Below are positions 11,323 through 22,261 of a stretch of 64,000 nt of DNA, in pieces; within the stretch, counting starts at the first letter, position 1, and each line of letters opens with the position of its first letter. Position numbers and translations under genes: made by a program. Under the pieces are notes generated by a model that saw only the letters and a list, made by a program, of their open reading frames with translations, searched no databases and was not told the DNA's origin. The stretch is taken from NCBI GenBank assembly GCA_007570785.1, contig ML661887.1:62001-126000 (forward strand). Reading direction: 5' to 3'. The stretch is from Antilocapra americana (lineage: Eukaryota > Chordata > Mammalia > Artiodactyla > Antilocapridae).

Positions 11323-12314
11323 CAATCATGGTGCCGTCGTCTTGGAGTTTGAGTTGTTTCGAGGACTAGCACTGTATTAACCACTGCATCTATTCTAAAG
11401 AAAGTTATTGAGGATGCTTTTGGCACAGTTCTGTATGAAGATCTGTGAGTGCTTTTTACAACCACAAAAAAACTGCATTTCTGCTGAGCTTTGCTTCCAT
11501 TTTATGTTCTCCATGAATTATGTAGTTGATCAAGTAGAATTCCTCTTCCACATTGGACGCTGTCAAGTTTAATGCCAAATGGGAGTTCCATCAGAAACGA
11601 CTGTAATATTAGTCATTATAGTGATTTATTAGGACCACATTCCTGATTCATTTTATATCCTTATCTTAGTTTTACTTCCTATTCTAAATGTTTACTTTGA
11701 ATTTATGCTATTCTGTATTATTTATGCCCCCCATCACTTTTGTATCATAATAGGGGATGGGTTGTTAATTAGGCAGTTATTAGTTTGCATTGATAGAACT
11801 ACCACAAACTATCTGTCATTTTCCTGAAATTAATGACATAAAATGTATTGACCTTTAGCAATAGGAAAAATAGTTTATTGCCTCCTATTCAGAGTGCAGT
11901 TATGGTTTTTGGCATTGCTGCAATTGTGTTTACCTCCTTTACATGTCTCTCTTTGTTCCAAAAAGTATTTGAGTTCTGCTGAATAAGCAGGTAGTAGTCT
12001 AAACCCTGGAAGTCCAGTGTCCTAGTTCTGTTCTAGCATTTTCATGAATCATTTGAATGAAGCTTGAAAAATAAACATTAATAAATACTCAGAATTTTAG
12101 AGATAGTGCGCCATTAGAAGTCATCTAGGGAGGGTAAAAGACCAGGAAGGACTCGATGATTGTGGTCCCTCAGGTAAGAAGGGCCAAACTGTGGTGCGAA
12201 TCCACTTTACCAACTCTTAGCTCAAGTACACCATCCCTTACACTTGCGATCTCCATCCCCACATCCTCAACAGACCATTCTAATGTTATTTAAAAATATA
12301 AGTTAGAGCACTCT
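11323..12314. other. Unassigned sequence, no gene seen
   Basis: AT-rich unique-looking DNA up to the L1 start. No exon or repeat recognised. Confidence 0.45.
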
Positions 12315-12691
12315 TTGTCACCACACACAAAAATAACCTCAAAATGATTTAAAGACCTAAATGTAAGACCCAACACTATAGAACTCTTAAAGGAAAAGAG
12401 AGGCAAAACGCTCTGAAATAAATCATAGCAAGATCTTTTTTGATCCACCTCCTAGAGTAATGAAAATAAAAACAAAAGTAAACAAATGGGACCTAGTCAA
12501 ACTTAAACTTTGCACAGTGAAGGAAATAATAAAATGAAAAGACAACCCACTGAGTGGGAGAAAGTATTTGCAAATGAAGTGATTGACAAGGGATTAATCT
12601 CCAAAATATACCAATAGCTCATGCATTTCACTATTAAACCAATAACCCAATCAAAAAATGAGCAGATCTAAACAGACTTTTATCCAAAGAA

Positions 12692-12811
12692 AGTGAAAGT
12701 GAAGTCACTCAGTCATGTCCGACTCTTTGCCCATGGATTGTAGCCTACCAGGCTCCTCCATCCATGGGATTTTCCAGGCAAGAACACTGGAGTGGGTTGC
12801 CATTTCCTTCT
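12692..12811 (-). repeat. BovA monomer nested in L1, antisense
   Basis: A 120-bp BovA body without the tRNA head, flanked by the 8-bp direct repeat CCAAAGAA at 12684-12691 and 12812-12819. The repeat marks the insertion site in the L1 ORF2 sequence. Confidence 0.85.
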
Positions 12812-13142
12812 CCAAAGAAGACACATACAAATGGCCAAGCGGCACACGAAAAGATGCTCAACATCAGTAATTATCAAATAAATACAGCCACTATGGAGAA
12901 CAGAATGGAGGTTCTTTAAAGAACTAAAAACAGACCTATCATATGATCCAGCAATCCCACTCCTGAATATATATCCAGAGAAAACCATAATTTGAAAAGA
13001 TACATGTACCTCAGTGTGCATTGCAGTACTATTTACAATAGCCAGGATGTGGAAGCAACCTAAATGTCCAAGGATAGAGGAGTGGATAAAAAAGATGAAG
13101 TGTGTATATGTGTGTGTGCCTGCATGCATGGGCGCGTGTGCA

Positions 13143-13330
13143 TGTGCCTGCTCAGTCATGTCCGACTCTTGTGACCCCGTGGACTGCAGCCTGCCAGGCC
13201 CCTCTGTCCATGGAATTCTCTAGGCAAGAACACTGGAGTGGGTTACCATTTCCTTCCCCAGGGGGTCTTCCTGACCCACGGATTGAACCTACGTCTCCTG
13301 TGTCTCCTACACTGGCAATCAGATTCTTTC
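13143..13330 (-). repeat. Bov-tA SINE nested in L1, antisense
   Basis: The BovA segment is followed by a partial tRNA-derived head that ends at AGATTCTTTCCC. It sits in the L1 3' UTR microsatellite-prone spot. Confidence 0.85.
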
Positions 13331-13964
13331 CCATATACACATATGCATGCATACACACAATGGAATAGTAGTCAGCCATAAAAAGAATGAAATAATGCCA
13401 TTTGCAGCAACATGTGGATGGACCCAGAGATTGTAATACTGAGTAAAATAAGTTGGACAGAGAAAGACATATTTGGTATCGATTATATGTAGAATCTTAT
13501 TTTAAAAAATGGTATGAATGAAGCTATTTATAAAACAGAAATAGAGTCACAGATGTAGAAGCAAACATATGGTTACCAAGGGGGAGGTTGAAGGGAGGGA
13601 TAAACTGGGAGAGTGTAGTTGACATATACACACTACTATGCATATTAGTAAAGTAGATAGCTAATAAGAACCTACTGTCCAGCACAGGGAACTCTACTCA
13701 GTACCCTGTAATGACCTGTGACCTAAATTCTATTCTACCTAGAATCTAAAAAAGAGTGGATGGATATATGTATGACTGATTCACTTTGCCATACGGCAGA
13801 AACTAACACATTGTAAATCAACTATACTCCAGTAAAAATTGATTTAAAAAAGAGTATTCGATGCCAGATGCATAAAGATAAGCTTCACATTGTGTTCCGT
13901 GTATTTTAATAATTAGCCAAAATATTGACCTGCTTTAGTAGGCTGATACTGTCATAAGCCTAGG

Positions 13965-14262
13965 GTGTTATTTTTATTTTCGGCTGTGCGTGGGCTTTCT
14001 CGAGCTGCAGCAAGTGGCGGGGGGCTACTCTCTAGCTGCAGTGCAGACTTCCCAGTGCAGCGGCTTCTCTTGAGGTAGAGCATGTCTGGAGTGTGGGCTC
14101 AGTATTCGCGGCACACGGGCTTAGCTGCCCCATAGCATGTGAAATATTCCCGGACCAGGGATCAAACCCATGTCCTCTGCATCGGCAGACAGATTTTTTT
14201 TTCTTTCAACTGGAGGATACTTGTGCTGTGGATTCTTAACCACTGGACCACCAGGGAAGTCC
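13965..14262 (-). repeat. CHR-type SINE, antisense, near full length
   Basis: The right end is the reverse CHR head (CACTGGACCACCAGGGAAGT). The body carries the 'GGCACACGGGCTTAG' and 'CGGACCAGGGATC' blocks, and a T-run is present near 14192. Confidence 0.9.
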
Positions 14263-14376
14263 AACTATCATCTTCTACTGACAAACATTTTAAGTGAGGA
14301 ATCCTTTTACTTCTAAAAACAAGCAAACCAAAAAAGGATCCACACCAAATGATGGACTTTCTCTGTAAAGTGTCTT

Positions 14377-14606
14377 GTGTGTGTGCTGGGTCACTGCAGT
14401 TTGATTCTTTGCGTGTCTGACTGCGACCATATGAATTGTAGCCTGCCAGGCTCCTCTGCCCATGGGATCCTCTGGGCAAAAATACCGGAGTAGGTTGCTA
14501 CACCTTCCTCCAGGGGATCTTCCTGACCCAGGGATCAAACCCACATCTCTTACGTACCCTGCATTGGCAGGTGGGTTCTTTACCACTCACACCACCTGGG
14601 AAGCCC
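14377..14606 (-). repeat. Bov-tA SINE, antisense
   Basis: Full order of BovA body and tRNA-Glu head in reverse, ending CCACCTGGGAAGCCC. Confidence 0.9.
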
Positions 14607-15090
14607 ATGAAGCTGTCTTAACACTGTGGAGATGCTATGAGAAAGGTAAACAGAAGGTTCCAAAGTACCACTTTGTCCCTGGTAAGCCCCACTACTTCTT
14701 ATTAGAACAACTCTATCTTCAGTACTGCTGTCTGGAGCATACTTTTCATTCAAGTTAGGAGATCAGTGGTTGCAGGACCATTTGTAAACTCAAGCCCTGG
14801 AGTTATCAAATGCCCTGCTTGATGGTGTTTAACAAGACTCCTCACTACCTGGTCCCTGGTGGGTCGGAGTTGTCTTGCAGGTGTGAATTGAGCTCTTCAC
14901 TGTGTGTTCTTATGTGTCCTTTCCCCCATCTTTGGAAGCAATTCTAAAATAAAAAATGTGTGAAGATAGGAGAATGACTCACACCAGGATTATGCTGTCA
15001 CTGTATCTGCTTAGGAATCGCTCTTTTTAGGAATATTGCCTAGATTCTTCTCCCCTTTTCTTTTCCCTAAAGGTTTGGTTTGGTTTTGTG
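14607..15090. other. Unassigned sequence, no gene seen
   Basis: No repeat family or exon recognised. Confidence 0.45.
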
Positions 15091-15391
15091 GAAGTGTTAG
15101 TTGCTCAGTCGTGTCCGACTCTTTGTGACCCCATGGACTGTAGCCCACTAGGCTCCTCAGTCCATGGAATTCTCCAGGCAAGAATACTAGAGTGGAGGGA
15201 AACACATGTATACCCATGGTGGATTCATGTCAATGTATGGCAAACCAACACGATAATGTAAAGAAAAAAAAAAAGAATACTAGAGTGGGTTGCCATCTCC
15301 TTCTCCAAGGGATCTTCACAACCCGGGGATCAAACTCGAGTCTCCTGCACTGCAGGCACATTCTTTACCATCTGAGTCACTAAGGAAGCCC
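15091..15391 (-). repeat. Bov-tA SINE, antisense, split by a tiny L1
   Basis: The two SINE halves (15091-15195 and 15274-15391) join cleanly once the 78-bp insert and one copy of a 15-bp duplication are set aside. Confidence 0.9.
15196..15273 (+). mobile_element. 78-bp 5'-truncated L1 inserted in a SINE
   Basis: The insert is the last ~65 bases of a ruminant L1 3' UTR plus an A-rich tail. It is flanked by perfect 15-bp direct repeats AGAATACTAGAGTGG at 15181-15195 and 15274-15288, the signature of target-primed reverse transcription. Confidence 0.85.
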
Positions 15392-16342
15392 TTTGTTTTG
15401 TTTTAATTCTGAGTTATTTTTTCATGTTCAAATAGTCTAAAGATCAATTTAATAGTAAGCACTGACCAAGGATAATTCCAGCTTGAAATGTGCAATAGTA
15501 AGTCTACTCCTGAGATTTAAAAAACATAAATGAGTAATTTTGTATTTGCCAGAATCATTACAAATTAATGTATATATATATATGTTTATGAGTAAATATA
15601 TTTCAGCAAATTTCAACTGTTTTCTTTTTCTCTTTTTAAGTTGTATCCCTTTTAAAATGATATGCAATATTAGTGTTGCAGAATGCTTACTCTGTACGTG
15701 TGTCCATAAGCCAAATTCCTTTTTGGAGGTTCAAGGATAATTGCTAGCCTAATTCTCTTGCATCTTCATGCTATAAATTGCAAGTATTGAAAAGTATGGC
15801 ATCGCAGAGTTAGATGTTTCTTCTTATAATTGGGCTATCAGAAGGTTATTCTTTGTCACAATAAAAATTAATATTCCCTTTCTTTGGAGATTAACTTCTA
15901 AATTTGAAGACTCTGGGTCACAGTTGGCTGGACTGTTTTACTGAAATTTCAGCCCCTAAGAAACAAAAATAGGTTTTGAAATAGTTTCTAGGTCACTGGC
16001 ACAGAAAGCTGTCCAAAAGCTGTAACTTACTATAGATAGTCCTAGTTAGTACAATTCCATCAGCACATGCTGTTCTTTTAGACTCTGACTCAAATTTAGA
16101 AGAAAATAAAATATAAGGATCCTTAAATTCTTACTCTGTAAGTTTAGGCCTAAATGATTCTCCCTTATTTCAGTAGAGCCCCTGATTTGGGGAGGGGAGA
16201 CATTTAACCAGATTATCAGCTCTGCATTTCACCTAACTTCATGTGTTACTTTAGTCTAAGTTCCAGTTTGGATCAGATGGTGCAGGCTATGATTATATTG
16301 GAAAACATGGAGACTTGGAGTTGTAAGATCCTAGCTCTACCT
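15392..16342. other. Unassigned sequence, no gene seen
   Basis: AT-rich, with a short TA run near 15572-15585. No repeat family or exon recognised. Confidence 0.45.
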
Positions 16343-16470
16343 AGGGCTCCCTTGGTGGCTCAGACAGTAAAGAATCTACCTGCAATGCCGGAGAACCCAG
16401 GTTTGATCCCTGGGTGGAGAAGGGAATGGCAACCACTCCAGTGTTCTTGCCTGGAGAATTTCTTGGACAA
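16343..16470 (+). repeat. Bov-tA SINE, sense, 3'-truncated
   Basis: Head GGGCTCCCTTGGTGGCTCAG, then the body to CTTGCCTGGAGAATT, where it stops. Confidence 0.85.
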
Positions 16471-17871
16471 AACTGCTTAATATGGACTGACCTTGCTCAA
16501 ATAATTTAGGTTTTCTACATCTCTGTCTTTCTTTATCTGTAAGGCAGAAATAACACCCTCGCCAAGATACTTACAATTATAGGAATAATAAAACTGTCTT
16601 ATTTGAGTACTGTGTGTTTGCATGTATACTAGACCCTACAAGTGTTGATACTGTTGTTATCCTCATAAAGAAAACAAGGCTTAATAAAAAGTGAAGTATG
16701 TCTCCTAGGTCATAGAGTAAACCAAAGCAAGAATCTAATTCCAGTGATTTTGCGTGTAGCCATTAGAACATTTTGCTTCTCCTAATGAGTTACCACATCT
16801 GAAATTACCTAGTACTTTATAGGGACTCAATACAAGTTACTTCTTCTTGTCTCTCAGCAGAATAAATTATGTGATTTATCGACTGACTTTTTATGAGGAA
16901 ATGATCTATACAGTATTATGCAATTTCTGACTTGGTGAGACAGCTTTAACAACTGCTTTATTAATTGTAACCCCTATCCATTATTTTTCATATCAGTGGC
17001 CTTATAGAACCTTCCGCACATCATCTCATTAGCTTCAGTAGCTCTTCCTTGGTAAAAGAGGCTTTCAGCTGTCAGTTGAATCCAGGGACCTCTCCACTGA
17101 GAGGGAGAAGGGAAATGTCTCAGCTCATAACCTCTGACCTGTCCCATCTCAAATATACACTGGGAAAGGAAGTACCTTTATAACCAACTGTGACATTTTA
17201 AAATTCCAAATGCACACCCTGTAAGACTCAAGAGGGTGATTTCCATTGAGTTCCATGAGAAAAAATTCAGATGTTGGTGACCACATTTGCTAAATTCTTT
17301 TAGAAGGGATTCCTCTGTTAGAAGTACTCTTGATTATAACTTGGAAATGAGAATTGTGGAAGCTTATGTTTTCTTTCTAATTGAGCTTGTTTTCTGTTTA
17401 GGAAGCAGAAAACTTTTCTCTCCTGGTTTTTGTATCTGTGATGACGTTGACGCTGTTGAAACATCTTGCCTAATTACAAAAATGTGTTAATGGCTGAGCC
17501 TAGAAACCCACTATACTTCTTAGGATCTTCAAAATACATGTGTTAGTCTGAAATGGGAAAACATTAGCTGCTTCATCAACAGAGCTTCAGCCATTCTGGA
17601 ATTCCCATTCTAGAAAGTGACAACCCCAGCCTCCAACACAAGGAAGCAATGCTCTTTGATTTCCCTTCTAACAAACCTTAGACTTTGCTAACGACTGCCC
17701 TGCCCACATCTTGAGCTGTAGTGGGAAGAGAGATTGAGACTCAGAAGGCAAGTAATGATCTTGTTCTCTGGCCCTCACTCAAAGAAAGCTATGAGTAGAA
17801 GGAACCTCCCACTCTCCAAAATCACGATTCTGTTGCTGCGAGCTAAACATCTGATCCTGCTCAAAACACAG
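16471..17871. other. Mostly unassigned; possible MIR relic
   Basis: A weak antisense MIR-like block lies near 16640-16780 (CTAGGTCATAGAGTAAACC and nearby). The rest shows no repeat or exon that I can support. Confidence 0.35.
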
Positions 17872-18001
17872 CTTTTTTTTTTTTTTTTCCCCCCAGCTGT
17901 GCCACATGGCACACAGTATCTTAGTTCCCTGAGCGGGAATCAAGCCCATGTCCCTTGCATCGGAAGGTGGAGCCTTAACCACTGGACGGCCAGGGAAGTC
18001 C
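17872..18001 (-). repeat. CHR-type SINE, antisense, truncated
   Basis: A T-run at 17873-17888 leads into the body and the reverse head CACTGGACGGCCAGGGAAGT. Confidence 0.85.
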
Positions 18002-18177
18002 CCAGAATACAAGAGGATTCTTGTATTAAATCAAGAGGATTATTCTTTTTAGAAAGAAACTATTCCAATTCTAAAAATATGTGGCTGAACCCTTTTTCTC
18101 CTACTAATTGAAATTCTTTATTGTCTTTAATGGAGTCCTAATGACCCAGACAGTGGCCTGACTTTGGTTCACTGACT

Positions 18178-18482
18178 CTGTTGTTGTTCAGTCGCTAAGT
18201 CATGTTCAATTCTTTGAGACCCCATGAACTGCAGCACACCAGGCTCCCCTGTCCTTCACTGTTTCCCTGAGTTTGCTCAAACTCGTGTCTATTCAGTCAA
18301 TGAGGTCATCCAACCATCTCATCCTGTTGCCCTCTTCTCCTCCTGCCTTCAATCTTTCCCAGCATCAAGGTTTTTTCAGTGAGTCAGCTCTTCACACCAG
18401 GTGGTCAAAGTATTGGAGCTTCAGCTTCAGCATCCATCCTTCCAGTGACTATTCAGGTTGATTTCCTTTAGGATTGACTGGC
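18178..18482 (-). repeat. BovB 3'-end fragment (ART2A-like), antisense
   Basis: Starts GTTGTTGTTCAGTCGC and continues through the CAACCATCTCATCC and GGAGCTTCAGCTTCAGC blocks of the BovB 3' end in reverse. Confidence 0.9.
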
Positions 18483-18799
18483 TTCCAACTGCTCACACAT
18501 TCTCAGTTGTGGGATAAATGTGGACTGTCAACTTATTTTTAATGTCAGCCTTTTAAAGTGTGTACAGACTTTTCCTGATTATTTAATTTGGATAGTTAAG
18601 TTGTAATAGAAGGTCGACATGGCGCTTCTGAGTGGCAACAATGGATATGAAAGGAGGAGATGAGGTGCCCCCACCCTCAGCACCCAAGGGAAACACACAA
18701 ACCCAACTTGGTCTCCCTGCCTTACTGTTTACCAGCTTCACAAGAAAATAAAATAAAGCACACCTTTTCACAGACAGCTTCTGGGTGTGACCAGGAGAC
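18483..18799. other. Unassigned sequence, no gene seen
   Basis: No repeat family or exon recognised. Confidence 0.4.
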
Positions 18800-19030
18800 A
18801 GAATGGTGTGGTGGTTAAACACCCGGGCCTTGGAGTCAGACAGCCCTGGTTTGGATCCTAAGCCCACAGTTAGCTTGGAGTGGCCTCAGGCAGGTTACTC
18901 TCCCCTCCTCCCAGCCCCTTTCCTCATCTCTTAGATGAGAACAGTAACCCCAACCAGGGGCTGAAGGAGACCATGCCTGTGAGACACTCAGCCCAGGGCC
19001 TGGTGGGCAATAACCCTTCAATTATTAGCA
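18800..19030 (+). repeat. MIR SINE, sense
   Basis: Good match to the MIR order: GTGTGGTGGTTAAACAC, CTTGGAGTCAGACAGCC, a split core, TTTCCTCATCTCTTAGATG and the 3' end near GGGCCTGGTGGGCAAT. Confidence 0.85.
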
Positions 19031-20653
19031 TACTTATGTGATTGCTTTCGCTTTAGGCCAACTGCTACCTAGAACTGTGGCAGCCCCGAGCTACACTTTA
19101 AAAAGCTTTTACTTGCCGAGAGACAGGACTACTTCTGTTCTCTGGTAATTGGTCAGGCCCTCAGGCGATGAGTGACTGGGTTCCCAAGGGACCAGCTTCC
19201 CCCTCTTCTTTGAGCTTTCATTAAATAATACCTTCATTATCCGCTCAAGAGGATGTGGATCCCGGCCCCTGCCAATCCCCCAGAACCTTCCAGGAGGAAG
19301 CCGAGGGTTTTGTAGCCGAGATGCTGCCGCTCGCCTCCCTGTGAGTGTGGAGAGATCTGAGGGCAAGAATAGGGCAATATGCCTTGTGCTTTCCAGATCC
19401 GTCCTCTCTTGTTCGGTTCAAGAGCATCTCTGTAGGGGAGCAGAACGGGGATTTTTTTTCACCCTCCCCACCTTTTCAGAGGGGGAAATAGGCTCAGAAA
19501 CTCTGCAAGGCAAAACAGAAGCTGAATCCAAGTCCTCTCCACCCAGCTGCCGTCCCCTGAGCATCAGACGTTGAGAGGAGGGACACGAGCTGGTCTCCCT
19601 GGCAGGTGGGGCGAATCCCGTCACGACTTCTGGAGGAGCATCTCTGCAGTTAGAGAGGAAGCAGGGCGATCTCGCCTGTCCAGGCCCGCCCTGCAGCCTG
19701 CCTAGAGCACCTGCCACCCTCCTCCCTCAGGGGAACATTTCTTCATCTGCCAAGGCAGGATGTGAAGACCTCCCCCAGGCAAGTCACATCCACCTGATAT
19801 TTAATAAAAAGCTGCTACTGCGTCTGAAGTGACAGCTCCCTGGTGGGTGATGTTGTGCTGTTTTGTTTGTCTCCATGGACTGTGGCGATCTGATTTCAGT
19901 TGCGAAGAAAATGGTCTGGAGAAAATAGTTCATTTGGAAAATTCCAAGAAGCCATAAATATAGTTTGCAGCTGATGAAAGTGCTTTCACGGATAAACGAT
20001 GATCTGGGGATGGAAGAAGAGCTCCCAAGACGGGGGGGGCCCTTCACCCTGGCCACGGCCACCAGCAGCCCCTGCTTCTCTGGGCTTTGGGAAAGACCCC
20101 CAGCAACCCCCTCTCTGCTGAGGAGACCCCATAACCCAGTGGGGGGTTGGCTGGGGACATGGTTTCCCTGGTCCCATCCTAAATCGCCTCCTGCCAGTCC
20201 ATCCCTGGAGTATCTCACACAAAGCAGCCCACTTCCCTCTCGTAAGTGGTCGACCTGCATTTCTGAGCTGCTGTTAAAGCAGATTATAAATAACATCTCA
20301 TTTTCTTGTTTTTCTTTCTTACACACTTTCCAGCCTTACAATCTCTTGTGAATCCTTTTCTGCTCTTCATATTCTTTTCTTTTTTCCCCTACCGTTGGCA
20401 CAGTGAGAAAGAGGGAATAAATAGAGGATAAAATCCTATTTCACTTTTCATGAGAAACTGAAGAGTATAATTCCCAGTCCAGATCCCCATCCCTGGGTCA
20501 GGGGGAATGACCCCTGTCAGGCAAGGCTGGGGGCAGATTGCTTGCATCCAAGGGCAAGTTTTCAAGGAATGTTGTCTTCCCTTGACCATCTTTCCTCTCT
20601 CCTCTCTCTTTCCAATTATATAAAAACAATGTGGCCAGATTATGGGGGTGCAG
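19031..20653. other. Unassigned GC-richer sequence; candidate conserved block
   Basis: No exon is supported although ORFs up to 180 codons exist. A possible antisense MIR lies at 19455-19570. The balanced, repeat-free stretch at about 19795-20010 looks like candidate conserved non-coding sequence, which is an impression only. Confidence 0.35.
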
Positions 20654-20873
20654 GGGGCTTCCCAGGTGGCTCAGATGGTGAAGTGTCTGCCTGCAATCCA
20701 GGAGACCCGGGTTTGATCTCTGGGTCGGGAAGATCTCCTGAAAAAGGAAATGGCAACCCTCTGCAGTATTCTTGCCTGGAAAATTCTATGGATGGAGGAG
20801 CCTGGTAGGCTCCAGTCCATGGGGTGGAAAAGAATTGAACATGACTGAACTACTTCACTTTCTTTCACTCTCA
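20654..20873 (+). repeat. Bov-tA SINE, sense
   Basis: Complete order from GGGCTTCCCAGGTGGCTCAG to the BovA end, followed by the pyrimidine-rich TTCACTTTCTTTCACTC tail typical of this family. Confidence 0.9.
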
Positions 20874-21559
20874 CAGATTTTTGGAAGACATGAGAAAGTC
20901 TCCCTAACCCAGCTCCTCCTTCCATCCTTGCATCCACCTGGCACCAGATCCCCAGGACACTGAGCCCCTCATTCCATCTTCCTTGTCCCCCAATCCCATT
21001 TTGGGGCACCCCCTTACTGGGGCCTGGCCTCCACAATGTTCCCAGGCTGTGGGAGCTGTGGCATAGCAGTTCCTCGCCAAGCCACCTGGTCAGGGCAGGG
21101 CCTCTGGGACATGACAGGGAGCCCGCCCTCTGTCTCCCAATGCCCTCTTATTCTGCCTGGTTCCTGGATGTGTAGGAATTCAGTAAGCACCTGAGGAACC
21201 AAGGGGGAGGCGAAGTGTATCTCTGGGAGGGCTTTCGGCCCCTCAGGCAAAGCATTGCCAGATAACAGAAGAATAAATACAAAGCCAAGCTTCTTTAAAA
21301 GTCCCCCTTAACCCAAGTAGTCAAATCCTGAAGGGGCCTTTGTGTTAATGGGATCCTGCTCTATCTCTTGATGACTAGAAATAATATGACTTGAAATAAA
21401 GAGACCATCAGCTTGCATTTAGGAAATGTGGATTTTCAAGCTCATGGGATTTGACTTCTAGACATCAATAGTTTTTCTTCATAGATCAGGCTCTCTCACA
21501 GAAACAAAGTGTAAGACACCGAAGGAATTTTAAATCTTCCAGTAATCACACTTTTGATA
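20874..21559. other. Unassigned sequence, no gene seen
   Basis: No repeat family or exon recognised. Confidence 0.4.
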
Positions 21560-21775
21560 AGTAATAAGAAGCAGGTAAACTTAATTTTTATAGTATATTT
21601 TATTTAACACAGTGTATCTCAAAAAGTAAGATGGAATCAATATTAAAAATAGTAATGAACCATGTCACATTCTGTTTTTCCCTAAGTCTTTGAAATTTTA
21701 CCCTTTCAACACCCATCAATCTGGACTGGCCACATTTCAACTGCTCAGTATCCACACTGGGCTACAGTGCTGGAC
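21560..21775 (+). mobile_element. hAT-Charlie non-autonomous relic
   Basis: Contains the TATATTTTATTTAACACAGT and GGACTGGCCACATTTCAACT blocks and ends in GTGCTGGACAG, matching the right half of a Charlie element with TGTCCAATA-type ends. A BovB fragment is inserted directly at its end. Confidence 0.55.
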
Positions 21776-21946
21776 AGTTCAGTTCAGTTCAGTCGCTCAT
21801 TCATGTCCAACTCTTTGCAATCCCATGGACTGCAGCATGCCAGGCTTCCCTGTCCATCACCAACTCCTGGAGCTTATTCAAACTCATGTCCATCGAGTTG
21901 GTGATGCCATCTAACCATCTCACCCTCTTTCGTCCCCTTCTTCTCC
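21776..21946 (-). repeat. BovB 3'-end fragment, antisense
   Basis: Starts with three AGTTC units (the BovB terminal repeat in reverse), then the usual GACTCTTTGC block and CATCTAACCATCTCACCC block. Confidence 0.9.
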
Positions 21947-22261
21947 AACACTGTGTTGGACTGTGCTGTTATAGACAAATGTCTCTGATCCTGGGAAGGT
22001 TCCCAGGAGATACAGTCCTAGGAATGGGCAGTGGCTCTGAGAACTCAGAAGCAGCCCAAACAGGCTCTCCTCGGTCTGAGGTCTTAGGGCACAATGGAAA
22101 ACAGGAGGAGCCCGGAGCCTCCCTCGGTTTTCTCAGTCCTAATATGGCCTGGGATCCCCCAGACCCAGCTTTTCCTTGCAGTCTCTTGTTTCAGCCCAGT
22201 CAGATCTGGGCAGATAGGTCAGGGGTAGGAGGTTTGCTTCCTCTGGAGAAGCGTCATTAAT
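21947..22261. other. Unassigned sequence, no gene seen
   Basis: GC-rich, no repeat or exon recognised. Confidence 0.4.

Larger units (their letters stand above)
12315..13855 (+). repeat. Ruminant L1 3' portion, sense, with two nested SINEs
   Basis: This is the ORF2 C-terminal region and 3' UTR of an L1, 5'-truncated at about 12315, ending in a short A-rich tail. Two BovA/Bov-tA copies interrupt it. The usual L1 spot before 'CACAATGGAATA' carries a TG/CA-rich stretch, split here by the second SINE. All frames are broken. Confidence 0.85.

Noticed and set aside
19784..20326. 180-codon minus-strand ORF
   Set aside because: Composition is not protein-like, opposing ORFs overlap it, and there are no splice or start features.
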